Origin: Butyrivibrio sp. NC2002
GTDB lineage: Bacteria; Bacillota; Clostridia; Lachnospirales; Lachnospiraceae
Assembly (NCBI RefSeq): GCF_000702265.1
Contig: NZ_JNKZ01000007.1
Span: 372,001-436,000, forward strand
Direction of reading: 5' to 3'
DNA length: 64,000 bases
Below the pieces are notes generated by a model, which saw only the letters and a list, made by a program, of their open reading frames with translations, was not told the origin of the DNA and made no database searches. Position numbers and translations under genes: made by a program. Position 1 is the first letter of the stretch, and every line of letters begins with the position of its first letter. Below are positions 1 to 8,282 of the stretch, one piece after another.

Positions 1-731
1 GATTCTGAATCTTCCTCTGTGTCTGCTGTTTCTACATCAGCCTCTGCAACATCAAACTCGGCTGTAAGAGGCTTTGGTGCTTCGGGCTTATCTTTACCGC
101 CCTCAGAATCACTATCTGATTCAAATGCTGGCTCTGAGAAGCTTTCATCTGTCGCAGCTTCTGAATCAGTAGCTTCTGAATCAGTAGCTTCTGAATCGGT
201 AGCTTCTTCTGAATCTGTAGCTTCCGCAGAAGTATTCTCTGCACCTTCTGTGCTATCTTCTTCTCCGGAGACAACTTCCACATCATCACCTACAAGGTCT
301 GATATATCAATCTCACCATCTTCTAAACCAGCATCCATGCCGGCATACTCTACTTCTACGTCATAAATAGTGCCGTCTTCAGTGATCCCAATCTCCATTA
401 TATTGGAGTTTTCACTTGTGGGAATGTTTATGGTCTGAACATCAGAACCATCCTTGTTAAAGGTATAAATGGCTGTATCAATAGATTCCTCGCTATAAGT
501 ATAGCCGACAGCATAGAGTCTGTCGCCGTATTTACCAAGTCTGCTCAGTGATGTTGTGTCAACACCGCTGCCAAGATCCAGATCAGTTTCCTTGTACACA
601 TAGTCTTTTGAATTATGTGTGCTCTTAGCAGAATCTGAATCCGCGCTCTTTTTTCCACAAGCAGCCATTGAAATAGCCATAACCGCTGCAAGTGTAATAC
701 TCAGCATCCTCTTCAAATAAATTCTTTTCAT
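1..731 (-). CDS. Acidic repeat lipoprotein, 3' part outside window
   Basis: The reading frame starts at an ATG at 731 behind a GGAGG site and stays open to the window edge, so only about 243 N-terminal residues are visible. The N-terminus is a lipoprotein signal: KR charge cluster, hydrophobic stretch, then a MAAC lipobox with Cys about residue 25. A segment of beta-type repeats (GDRLYAVGYTYSEES, TEDGTIYDVEVEY) follows, resembling a propeller blade. Next comes a very acidic Ser/Thr/Glu/Asp linker containing tandem ATDSE repeats. It lies 23 nt after the FtsX-like gene and is probably the last visible gene of the permease/adaptor operon. It could be a surface solute-binding lipoprotein for the ABC permeases; that role is inferred from position only. 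Confidence 0.8.
   Translation of the reverse strand, partial: MKRIYLKRMLSITLAAVMAISMAACGKKSADSDSAKSTHNSKDYVYKETDLDLGSGVDTTSLSRLGKYGDRLYAVGYTYSEESIDTAIYTFNKDGSDVQTINIPTSENSNIMEIGITEDGTIYDVEVEYAGMDAGLEDGEIDISDLVGDDVEVVSGEEDSTEGAENTSAEATDSEEATDSEATDSEATDSEAATDESFSEPAFESDSDSEGGKDKPEAPKPLTAEFDVAEADVETADTEEDSE
157..219. repeat. 15-nt minisatellite coding ATDSE repeats
   Basis: Three consecutive 15-nt units (gcttctgaatcagta and one variant), plus a fourth unit lengthened by one codon, lie within the lipoprotein gene. The period is a multiple of three, so copy-number change would keep the frame and alter only the acidic linker length. Confidence 0.85.
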
Positions 732-754
732 AAAGATCCTCCAATTTCGTGAAA

Positions 755-1984
755 CTAAAAATACTTCCACTTTTTGTTGTGTCTTGCAATATTTGATTCA
801 ACATCATATTTCCAGTCCAGAAACTTCTGAACAAGTCCGCCTACAGTCCACTTTCTGTGTCTATAGCTCTGAACAACGAAATATGCAACCATTATGGCCG
901 CAATTATTGCACAGACAATTTGAATAAGTAGCAATACTGCCATTATATTTTCAAATACTCTGGCATTATTCTCCCAATAAGGATAAATTACAGGTTTAAG
1001 CTGCATACTCCTTAAGTAGAATTTGCCAAGAATATCTAAAAGCCTGAAATTATCAAACCTTGCTGAATTATCAACTACCTCTGCAAGGTTCGTATTTAAT
1101 CCCAGTTTATCTATAAGAAAGTTTTTAGCATAGTTATCTACAGGGTTGGGCATAACTATTTCCATACAGATAATGCCCTTTGCATCGGTATTTACATCCG
1201 TAGATCCGTTTTCACCTTCATCATCTGAACTTGAAGATACACTCATAGAGCCAAGGTTTCCGTTTGTAGCAAGAACCGAAGCATCTACCTGTCCGTAGGT
1301 TGCAAGTGACTCAAATGAACAATAAATAGTAGGGAAATTAAGTCCCGCAGCCTTAACATATTTGCCGGAGTCTCTCTTTACGACACCTGAAATGTAATGA
1401 GGAACGCCGTTTAGAGTTATCTGCTGACCGATAATGTCATTCGAACCAAAAAGCTGCCATGCGAGCTCTTCATCAACGATGACATAGTCCTTCATGACTG
1501 TATTGCCCGGAATGTAATTGCCTGAAACAAGAGTCATGGGATGGAAATCAAAAAAGTTTCCGCCGATTCCAATAGCTACCGCATCGACAGATCTTCTGTC
1601 TTTGGAAACAGTGATGCTTCCCATAGCACTGAAACAGTCATCCCAAAGGGCAGTACCATCAGCCTTTGATGCATCTGCCTCCTGATAGCCGTCAGCGATA
1701 AGTCCCTTATTCAGATTATATTCATACTCAGTTATTTTGTCCTGAGATATACCGCTTTCTTCACTAAAGAAGATACTGACCTGTCCATATCTTGTTTCAT
1801 CGGAGGACCATCTTTCTCCTGCACTCTGATCATAAAGTGTATCAAGAAGAAGTCCTTTGTATACGTTTATTCCCATTATGATGAGAATAAGCGCAAAGAT
1901 AATGACAAAATATATAACGGATCTAAGCTTTATACTTCTTAGTTTTTTTATAAATTTGTTTCTTATTTTTTCCAGTTTACTCAT
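755..1984 (-). CDS. FtsX/MacB-like membrane protein with extracellular domain
   Basis: The protein has 409 aa. One membrane segment lies near residues 23-45, followed by a roughly 300-residue extracytoplasmic domain. That domain resembles the MacB periplasmic core: ELAWQLFGSNDIIGQQITL, followed by HYISGVVKRDSGK. A second membrane segment lies near 345-370 and a basic cytoplasmic tail follows. MacB/FtsX permeases normally have four membrane segments and pair with an ATPase; only two are seen here and no ATPase is nearby. The start overlaps the stop of the HlyD-like gene by 4 nt (ATGA), indicating translational coupling. Function is likely a partner of the adaptor in an envelope-spanning machine; substrate unknown. 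Confidence 0.7.
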   Translation of the reverse strand: MSKLEKIRNKFIKKLRSIKLRSVIYFVIIFALILIIMGINVYKGLLLDTLYDQSAGERWSSDETRYGQVSIFFSEESGISQDKITEYEYNLNKGLIADGYQEADASKADGTALWDDCFSAMGSITVSKDRRSVDAVAIGIGGNFFDFHPMTLVSGNYIPGNTVMKDYVIVDEELAWQLFGSNDIIGQQITLNGVPHYISGVVKRDSGKYVKAAGLNFPTIYCSFESLATYGQVDASVLATNGNLGSMSVSSSSDDEGENGSTDVNTDAKGIICMEIVMPNPVDNYAKNFLIDKLGLNTNLAEVVDNSARFDNFRLLDILGKFYLRSMQLKPVIYPYWENNARVFENIMAVLLLIQIVCAIIAAIMVAYFVVQSYRHRKWTVGGLVQKFLDWKYDVESNIARHNKKWKYF

Positions 1985-3642
1985 TGATTATTTGCCAGTC
2001 TCACCTGATTTCCTGCATTTACAGGATTTGTTGCCGTTGTAATTACATATTCATCACCTTCAAGACTTCCGGTGATAGCAGCTGTTGTATCATCAGATGC
2101 AACAACTTCTACATCAACACGTGTAGCAATGTATCTGTTGCCCAGAGGTGAAGACTTGGATTTTACAATAAGTATAAATTTACCATTACTATCAGTTCTT
2201 ATAGCACCGGCAGGAACTGTAAGGTCATATTCTTCTGACTTCTGTCCGATCTGAAGACTGACAGACTGACCTGCCTGAACTTCGGGACTCTTTATTACAA
2301 AAGTAAGAAGCTTCTTGGTGTTAGGATTCTGTGTATCTGTGGTAATAGACTTAAGAGTAGCCTTAAAGTCTGTGTAATACCATGCATTCTGAGGCTCAGC
2401 AGGATCTCCGACCTTTAAGTTTTTAGCCTGATCGATAGTTACTGAGAAGCTTGTAACCATATCCTTGCCGTCAACCTGGATAACTGCAACAGCTTCCTCC
2501 GGATTGGTTGATTCACCTGCCTTAAGAGCAAGTGAAGTAACTGTACCTGCAACGGGAGCTTCAATCTTACCACCGGTTGATTCAGCAACGAGCTTATCAA
2601 CTGTCTTCTGCTGTTCAGCTATATCGTCTCTCTGATTGCAAAGCTCGATCTCCTTGCCGATTTCTGTAAGGAGTTCTGTTCTGTCATTGGTTGCATCTTC
2701 AAGCTCGGCTGCTGTCTTATTTTTAGTATCCTGAAGAGAAGCAAGCTGTCTTGTAAAATCATTATCTACCTGACCTGCCTGTGTCGTTACCTGGCTTGTG
2801 TCCTTTGTATTTGAAGCCTGAGCTATCTCAAGCTGTGTCTTTTCATCGTTAAACTGATCAATCTGTGCAGATGCTGTTTCATACTGAAGACTGGCCTGTT
2901 GATAATTTTTATTCTTTTGGTAATTTGAAGGATGAGCAGTTTTTAGTTCATCCATTCTCTCCTTGGCACTTGTCTGAGAATTAGTAGCTTCCTCGATAAG
3001 CTCTCCAAGTTCAGCGAGTCTGTATGTGATCTCAGCATCAGTATAACTGGGTGTTGCTTCATCATAATTATACTGAGCAGCTGTATATGCCTGTGACTGT
3101 GTAAGTTCATCTATCTGTGCCTGAACTGCAAGGTCAGCATCTTTTGCTGCATTGTATCTATCGGTAGCTTCTTTAAGCTTTGCCTGATACTGATCGAAAG
3201 TAGTTGTTTTTCCCTGTCTGATCCTTGTTATAGTCTCATCCTTGAGGTCTCCTGAGAAAAGGCTTGTCTCGTAAGCCTGTGTAAGTTCCTCAAGTTTTGT
3301 CTTTGCATCGGTAAGTTCTGTTGACTCTTTATCCTCAAGATTATAAAGAATATCGCCCTTTTCAACATGGTCTCCCTCTGCTACGGCAACGCTCTGGATA
3401 ACTCTCTCCTGCGTAACCTTTACGTTATAGGGGCTCTCTGCCTCTACAGTACCGGTTCCTCTGATCATAGGAGAAATCGATCCGGAATTAATCTGCTGAA
3501 TTGCAACTTCCGGCAATGAATAGTTCATGATCGTATTGGAGAAAAATGTAAGCAATAAAAGGATTGTAAGGAATGCAATCGCAATATCCTTGATAATATC
3601 CTTTCTGGTCTTTTGTCTCCTCTGGTTTGTTACTTCTGACAT
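1981..3642 (-). CDS. HlyD/RND-type adaptor (membrane fusion protein)
   Basis: The protein has 553 aa. A short basic N-terminus is followed by a membrane anchor around residues 18-38. A lipoyl/biotinyl-like half motif with VAEGDHVEKGDILYNLED follows at about 88-105. A long Gln/Ala/Glu-rich coiled-coil hairpin covers roughly 115-350. The second lipoyl half (IEAPVAGTVTSLALKAGE) and beta-barrel parts follow. This is the standard membrane-fusion architecture that in Gram-positives links ABC permeases to the outside. It sits between carbohydrate-type permeases and a MacB-like protein, which is an unusual combination. It overlaps the downstream gene by 4 nt. Family assignment is firm; cargo is unknown. 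Confidence 0.85.
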   Translation of the reverse strand: MSEVTNQRRQKTRKDIIKDIAIAFLTILLLLTFFSNTIMNYSLPEVAIQQINSGSISPMIRGTGTVEAESPYNVKVTQERVIQSVAVAEGDHVEKGDILYNLEDKESTELTDAKTKLEELTQAYETSLFSGDLKDETITRIRQGKTTTFDQYQAKLKEATDRYNAAKDADLAVQAQIDELTQSQAYTAAQYNYDEATPSYTDAEITYRLAELGELIEEATNSQTSAKERMDELKTAHPSNYQKNKNYQQASLQYETASAQIDQFNDEKTQLEIAQASNTKDTSQVTTQAGQVDNDFTRQLASLQDTKNKTAAELEDATNDRTELLTEIGKEIELCNQRDDIAEQQKTVDKLVAESTGGKIEAPVAGTVTSLALKAGESTNPEEAVAVIQVDGKDMVTSFSVTIDQAKNLKVGDPAEPQNAWYYTDFKATLKSITTDTQNPNTKKLLTFVIKSPEVQAGQSVSLQIGQKSEEYDLTVPAGAIRTDSNGKFILIVKSKSSPLGNRYIATRVDVEVVASDDTTAAITGSLEGDEYVITTATNPVNAGNQVRLANNQ

Positions 3643-3693
3643 ACCTTTTTTCCTCTTCCCTTTAGTACTACTAAAATATAATCTCTATAATAA

Positions 3694-4644
3694 TCAGCCT
3701 TTAAGTCCACCCTGATATGAAATACCTTCTACAAGGTACTCTTCTCCATATAGGAATATTAAAAGCGGTGGAACAAGATAAATAACTGCAACTGCAAAAG
3801 CAAGGCTTATCTCACCGGCATTTATCTTAGAAAGAAATACCGACAGCGGATGAAGCTCATCATTGGACAATAGGATAAGCGGCTGCTCAACCATGTTCCA
3901 ATAATCTATAAATACAAGAATCGCGATGGAAATAAGTCCGCTCTTACAAAGCGGTACGCAAATCTTGGTAAATATCTGCCACTCACCTGCCCCGTCTATC
4001 GAAGCAGCTTCCATTACTTCAGTTGGAATCCTTCGTATAAATTTAGTAAGAAGATATACGGCAAAGGGTGAAAAGAATCCCGGAAGCCATATAGCCCATC
4101 TCGTATCCAGAATTCCAAGCTTTGATGCAACAAGGTAATTTGGAACAAGCGTTACCTGATAAGGCATCAGCATCAAAATAATATATATGAAGAATATTAT
4201 TTCTCTAACTTTTCCATGATATCTTGCAAATCCATAGGACGCAAGCATCGCAACCATGAGCTGAACCGCAAGAATAGGCACTACGTAGATCACACTGTTC
4301 CAGAATTTCACAAGGTAATCAGGTGACTTAAGGAGTACCGTAAAATACTGGTTAAATGATACGATATCCGGAATAAATTTCAGATTTACTGTCTTTGATA
4401 CAAAGACCTTTCCGCCTGATTCAGTGGTCTGAAAAACTGCGCCGTAGTTGGCACTTATCTCAGATGCACTCATAAATGAATTAGTAATTGTAAGTACGGT
4501 GGGCAGAAGGAACAAAAATGCAAATACTGCAGCAATTATTGTACCGATGATTATCCCAAACTTATTTATTCTCTTTTTTCTGTGTGCCCTTTTGATCGCA
4601 GACTTCAAAAACTTGTCCTGATCGGGCAACTTCATTCTCCCCAT
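3694..4644 (-). CDS. Carbohydrate ABC transporter permease, MalG type
   Basis: The protein has 316 aa with about six membrane segments. The binding-protein-dependent permease EAA loop is clear near residues 205-225 (EAASIDGAGEWQIFTKI), the site that contacts the ATPase. An unusually long basic N-terminus precedes the first membrane segment. The stop/start junction with the upstream MalF-type gene shares 1 nt, so the two permeases are coupled and form the heterodimeric channel. No ATPase is present in the visible part of the operon; many such importers borrow a shared MsmK-type ATPase. Substrate is probably an oligosaccharide, by family. Confidence 0.88.
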   Translation of the reverse strand: MGRMKLPDQDKFLKSAIKRAHRKKRINKFGIIIGTIIAAVFAFLFLLPTVLTITNSFMSASEISANYGAVFQTTESGGKVFVSKTVNLKFIPDIVSFNQYFTVLLKSPDYLVKFWNSVIYVVPILAVQLMVAMLASYGFARYHGKVREIIFFIYIILMLMPYQVTLVPNYLVASKLGILDTRWAIWLPGFFSPFAVYLLTKFIRRIPTEVMEAASIDGAGEWQIFTKICVPLCKSGLISIAILVFIDYWNMVEQPLILLSNDELHPLSVFLSKINAGEISLAFAVAVIYLVPPLLIFLYGEEYLVEGISYQGGLKG

Positions 4645-5678
4645 TATCCCTCTATGTCCTTCCCGTAACGGTTTTCTGTCAGGAACATAATAAGCATTAA
4701 AACTACAATGACCATCGCCATCATGATAGCTGAAGCAGAAAGCTTCTGATAGTCAACCGAAGCAAATGTATTGTTCATGAAATGCTGCATCATATACAGC
4801 GTGTTATACGGATAGTCTCCTGTAAGCAGATATATCTCTCTGAAAACCTTGAACGAATTTATAAGAGACATAATTGTAACAAACAAAATTGTTGAAGAAA
4901 GATATCTCATCTTTATCGTCCAGAAAATCTGCCTCTCCGAAGCACTCTCAAGCCTTGCAACTTCAATAAGGTCCTTTGGCACACTTGAAAGAGCCGCCAT
5001 AAATAAAATCATATTATAACCCAGATTTTTCCACAAAAAAAGAATTACAACAACAACCTGGGCATGATCTGATTTCAGCCAGTCTGTTTTTGCACCGCCA
5101 AAAAACGTATATACGACATTAACAAGTCCGTTATAGTCAAAAAGCACCTGCCAGATAAGGACAATAGATGCGATAGGCACCATCATCGGGCTAAGGAAAC
5201 AGCTTCTGAACTGGCTCTTAAAAGGTATTCCCGACTCCATTACAACAGCAAGAAGGAGCGACAAGCTAACAGCAAGCGGCACAGCTACAGCAGAAAACTT
5301 AAGTGTATTCATTGCAGCAAGCCTGAATGCATTATTGTTGAATACTCTTTCAAAATTGTAGAATCCTATAAACTCTTTTTGAATCGGGTTGTTAACAAGC
5401 GAATAATAAATAACCACTATAAAAGGTACTACAAGGAATGTCAGAACACCTGCAAGAGAAGGAGTCAAAAAAAGCCAGGACGTGACTGTTTCCCTTATAT
5501 GCTTTTTAAACTGTTTCTTCTCTTTATGGGAAAACTGGTTTCCCAAAGGTACCCTTTTTACAGGTGATGTTCCTGATTTTTCTATTTCTGCTTTTTGTGT
5601 TGCATTCTGCCTTAAAAGCCTATTAACTTTTTCTTTTGTGCCGGATATTTTATCCAGGGCATCAGACACTTTTTTCAT
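4644..5678 (-). CDS. Carbohydrate ABC transporter permease, MalF type
   Basis: The protein has 344 aa. About 70 hydrophilic, Lys-rich residues precede the first membrane segment (SWLFLTPSLAGVLTFLVVPF), which is typical of UgpA/MalF permeases. The EAA-type loop is IEVARLESASERQIFWTIKM, near residues 235-255. It forms a heterodimer with the MalG-type product encoded next. The extended cytoplasmic N-terminus is longer than in most family members. The gene begins 28 nt after the PFL-family gene with no visible terminator between them, so it may be read from the same transcript or from its own promoter in the AT-rich gap. Confidence 0.88.
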   Translation of the reverse strand: MKKVSDALDKISGTKEKVNRLLRQNATQKAEIEKSGTSPVKRVPLGNQFSHKEKKQFKKHIRETVTSWLFLTPSLAGVLTFLVVPFIVVIYYSLVNNPIQKEFIGFYNFERVFNNNAFRLAAMNTLKFSAVAVPLAVSLSLLLAVVMESGIPFKSQFRSCFLSPMMVPIASIVLIWQVLFDYNGLVNVVYTFFGGAKTDWLKSDHAQVVVVILFLWKNLGYNMILFMAALSSVPKDLIEVARLESASERQIFWTIKMRYLSSTILFVTIMSLINSFKVFREIYLLTGDYPYNTLYMMQHFMNNTFASVDYQKLSASAIMMAMVIVVLMLIMFLTENRYGKDIEG

Positions 5679-5706
5679 AAAAAACTCTTTACTTTATTAT
5701 ATTATA

Positions 5707-7071
5707 TTAGTTTTTAAAACTATGAATAGGAGCAGGAATTCTTCCGCCTCTGTTTACAAAGTTTTCACAGCCAAAGCTGTTTACAGGCATGATCGGACCA
5801 AAACCAAGAAGGCCTCCGAAATCAACTGTATCTCCTGCCTTTTTGCCGATAACAGGAATAAGTCTTACTGCGGTTGTCTTCTGATTTATCATACCGATAG
5901 CCATCTCATCTGCGATGATACCGGCAAGAGTTGTTGCCTTGGTATCTCCGGGAATGGCGATCATATCAAGTCCTACAGAGCATACGCAGGTCATGGCTTC
6001 AAGCTTCTCAAGTGTAAGCGCACCTGCATTTACTGCATTTATCATTCCCTGATCTTCACTTACAGGAATAAATGCACCGGACAAGCCTCCTACGTAAGAC
6101 GAAGCCATTGCACCACCTTTTTTTACCTGATCGTTTAAGAGCGCAAGCGCAGCTGTTGTACCGGGAGCGCCGGCATGCTCAACACCGATTTCATGAAGGA
6201 TGTCTGCCACGCTGTCTCCGATTGCAGGTGTAGGTGCAAGTGACAAATCAACTATTCCAAAAGGCACGCCAAGTCTGTCTGAAGCTTCTTTTGCAACAAG
6301 CTGACCAACACGAGTTACCTTAAATGCAGTCTTTTTTATAGTCTCGCAGAGAATCTCAAAATTCTCTCCTCTTACCTTTTCAAGAGCAGTCTTAACTACA
6401 CCCGGTCCGCTAACTCCGACATTGATTATCCTGTCAGCCTCTGTTACGCCGTGGAACGCACCTGCCATAAACGGATTATCATCAGGAGCATTGCAGAAAA
6501 TAACAAGCTTTGTGCAGCCTGCGGAATCATTGTCCTTAGTTGCCCTCGCTGTATCCAATATGATGTCGCCAAGAAGGCGTACCGCATCCATATTAATTCC
6601 CGTTTTGGTGGAACCGACATTTACTGATGAGCAAACAACATCTGTAGATGAGAGTGCCTCAGGAATAGATTCTATCAAAAGCTTATCGGAAGTAGTCATT
6701 CCTTTGCTTACAAGAGCGCTATATCCTCCAAGGAAATTGATTCCCACATCCTTTGCAACCTTATCAAGAGTTTTGGCAATTGTCACATAGTCGGAAGGCT
6801 TCTTACAAGCTGAAGCACCGATCAGTGCAATAGGAGTAACCGAAATTCTCTTATTTACAATCGGAATCCCAAATTCTTTGGAAATATCCTCACCTGTCTT
6901 TACCAGGTCTTTTGCTGAATTATAGATTTTCTCGTAAATATTCTTGTTAAGTGTATCAAGATCAGAGCTTATGCAATCAAAAAGACTAATGCCCATAGTA
7001 ATAGTGCGGACATCGAGATTTTCCTTTTCAATCATTTCATTAGTCTCTGAAACCTCATTTATTCCAATCAT
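5707..7071 (-). CDS. PFL family protein (UPF0210/DUF711)
   Basis: The protein has 454 aa, the usual length of the UPF0210 family. Recognisable parts are the N-terminal [13 protein letters not shown] segment, the central [13 protein letters not shown] glycine loop, and the C-terminal [14 protein letters not shown], ending in [14 protein letters not shown]. The family has a glycyl-radical-enzyme-like (PFL) barrel, but biochemical function is not established. It is nearly always next to a small ACT-domain protein, as here (24 nt upstream), which suggests amino-acid or metabolite control of its activity. It starts behind an AAGGAGA site. Confidence 0.92.
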   Translation of the reverse strand: MIGINEVSETNEMIEKENLDVRTITMGISLFDCISSDLDTLNKNIYEKIYNSAKDLVKTGEDISKEFGIPIVNKRISVTPIALIGASACKKPSDYVTIAKTLDKVAKDVGINFLGGYSALVSKGMTTSDKLLIESIPEALSSTDVVCSSVNVGSTKTGINMDAVRLLGDIILDTARATKDNDSAGCTKLVIFCNAPDDNPFMAGAFHGVTEADRIINVGVSGPGVVKTALEKVRGENFEILCETIKKTAFKVTRVGQLVAKEASDRLGVPFGIVDLSLAPTPAIGDSVADILHEIGVEHAGAPGTTAALALLNDQVKKGGAMASSYVGGLSGAFIPVSEDQGMINAVNAGALTLEKLEAMTCVCSVGLDMIAIPGDTKATTLAGIIADEMAIGMINQKTTAVRLIPVIGKKAGDTVDFGGLLGFGPIMPVNSFGCENFVNRGGRIPAPIHSFKN

Positions 7072-7094
7072 TTTAATCTCCTTCTAATGAGTTA

Positions 7095-7367
7095 TCAGAT
7101 TCTGTGCATTGAATCAAAAATCTCTTCTCTCTGGCATTTGATGACTACTCCGATATCCTCGCCCAGCTTATCAAGCTGATCAGACAGATCAGAGAGCGTT
7201 GTCTTACTTCCACTTGCATCCGCTATCATCATCATGTTAAAGAAACCTGAAACTATGGTCTGCGAGATATCAAGGATGTTGATACCGTTGTCTGCAAGGT
7301 ATGTGCATACTCTTGCAATGATTCCTACTGTGTCTTTTCCAACTACTGTGATAATTATCCTGTTCAT
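7095..7367 (-). CDS. ACT domain regulator (UPF0237)
   Basis: The protein has 90 aa and is essentially one ACT domain: VVGKDTVGIIARVCTYLAD, then the NILDISQTIVSGFF strand/loop. Stand-alone ACT proteins of this family sit beside the PFL/UPF0210 gene and are thought to bind a small ligand as dimers. A GGAAGGA site lies 8 nt before the ATG. It is flanked by the YycJ-like hydrolase (18 nt) and the PFL gene (23 nt), so the three are probably co-transcribed. Confidence 0.92.
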   Translation of the reverse strand: MNRIIITVVGKDTVGIIARVCTYLADNGINILDISQTIVSGFFNMMMIADASGSKTTLSDLSDQLDKLGEDIGVVIKCQREEIFDSMHRI

Positions 7368-7385
7368 AAAAATCCTTCCCCAAAA

Positions 7386-8183
7386 TTATATTTCTATTAC
7401 TTCTGATAATTCATTTCTTTTAGCTACCATGATTGGAAAATCATTCCCGTGATAGGGGTTGTCCCCCATCTCGATTTCAAGCCTTACAGTTTCGTAAGCA
7501 AGTTCCGGTAGGTTATTTTCTTTACTCAGGTGACCGAGCATAACTGCTTTGAGATTATCATGCAGGATCCTGCATAGAAGCTCCCCACTCTTTTCATTGG
7601 ACAAATGTCCTTTTTCCCCGAGAATTCTTCTTTTTAACATATAAGGATACGGTCCTGCCTGAAGCATTCTCACATCATGATTTGCTTCAAGTAAAAGCGA
7701 GTCCATTCCTTTTAGACAATCGACTGTGTAATCATTAAAACATCCAAGGTCTGTCGCAACTGCCATCTTTTTATCCCCGCAGCTCACTCTGTAAGCCACA
7801 GGATCGTTAGCATCATGCATTATGGACATAGGATTTACAACAATATCTTTAAGTCTTACTTTTTCATCTGCCCTTACTTCGTAAAAGCAGGATGAGAGCA
7901 TTTCACCCTTTTTATCACTGCATCTGATGCCTGCTATCGTCCCCTTTGTAGCATATACCGGTATGTCATACTTTTTCAGAATAGTATGAAGCCCTGCAAT
8001 ATGATCTGAATGCTCATGTGTTACAAATATAGCATCAATATCTTCTAGTGACAAATCTAGTTTTGAAAGTCCCTCAACTATTCTTTTTCTGCTGCAGCCT
8101 GTATCGATCAGTATATGTGTACTATCTGAGCCTACATAAATACTGTTTCCGCTGCTTCCACTGGATAAGCTCGCCAGTCTCAT
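7386..8183 (-). CDS. MBL-fold metallohydrolase, YycJ/WalJ type
   Basis: The protein has 265 aa. The metallo-beta-lactamase metal motif is FVTHEHSDHIAGL, near residues 54-66. Further ligands are in VATDLGCF, LLEANHDVRML and MLGHLSKENN. The N-terminal LASLSSGSSGNSIYV is diagnostic of the YycJ/VicX group, proposed dsDNA 5'-exonucleases linked to cell-wall two-component systems in Bacillus and streptococci. Here no WalRK genes are adjacent; it follows the CoaE-FtsA fusion by about 100 nt. The downstream junction to the ACT gene is short, consistent with one transcript. Confidence 0.9.
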   Translation of the reverse strand: MRLASLSSGSSGNSIYVGSDSTHILIDTGCSRKRIVEGLSKLDLSLEDIDAIFVTHEHSDHIAGLHTILKKYDIPVYATKGTIAGIRCSDKKGEMLSSCFYEVRADEKVRLKDIVVNPMSIMHDANDPVAYRVSCGDKKMAVATDLGCFNDYTVDCLKGMDSLLLEANHDVRMLQAGPYPYMLKRRILGEKGHLSNEKSGELLCRILHDNLKAVMLGHLSKENNLPELAYETVRLEIEMGDNPYHGNDFPIMVAKRNELSEVIEI

Positions 8184-8282
8184 TAAAATCGTACTCCGTT
8201 TATCTTAAAAAATATGTGTGTATAAATTGTGTTCATTTGCTTAACAAATTAAGAAAATTCATAAAAAGTAATATCAAATTTG

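Noticed and set aside
5482..6138. 218-aa plus-strand reading frame
   Set aside because: Lies opposite the clearly real MalF-type and PFL genes, has no ribosome binding site and its translation is Cys/Tyr-rich without domain character.
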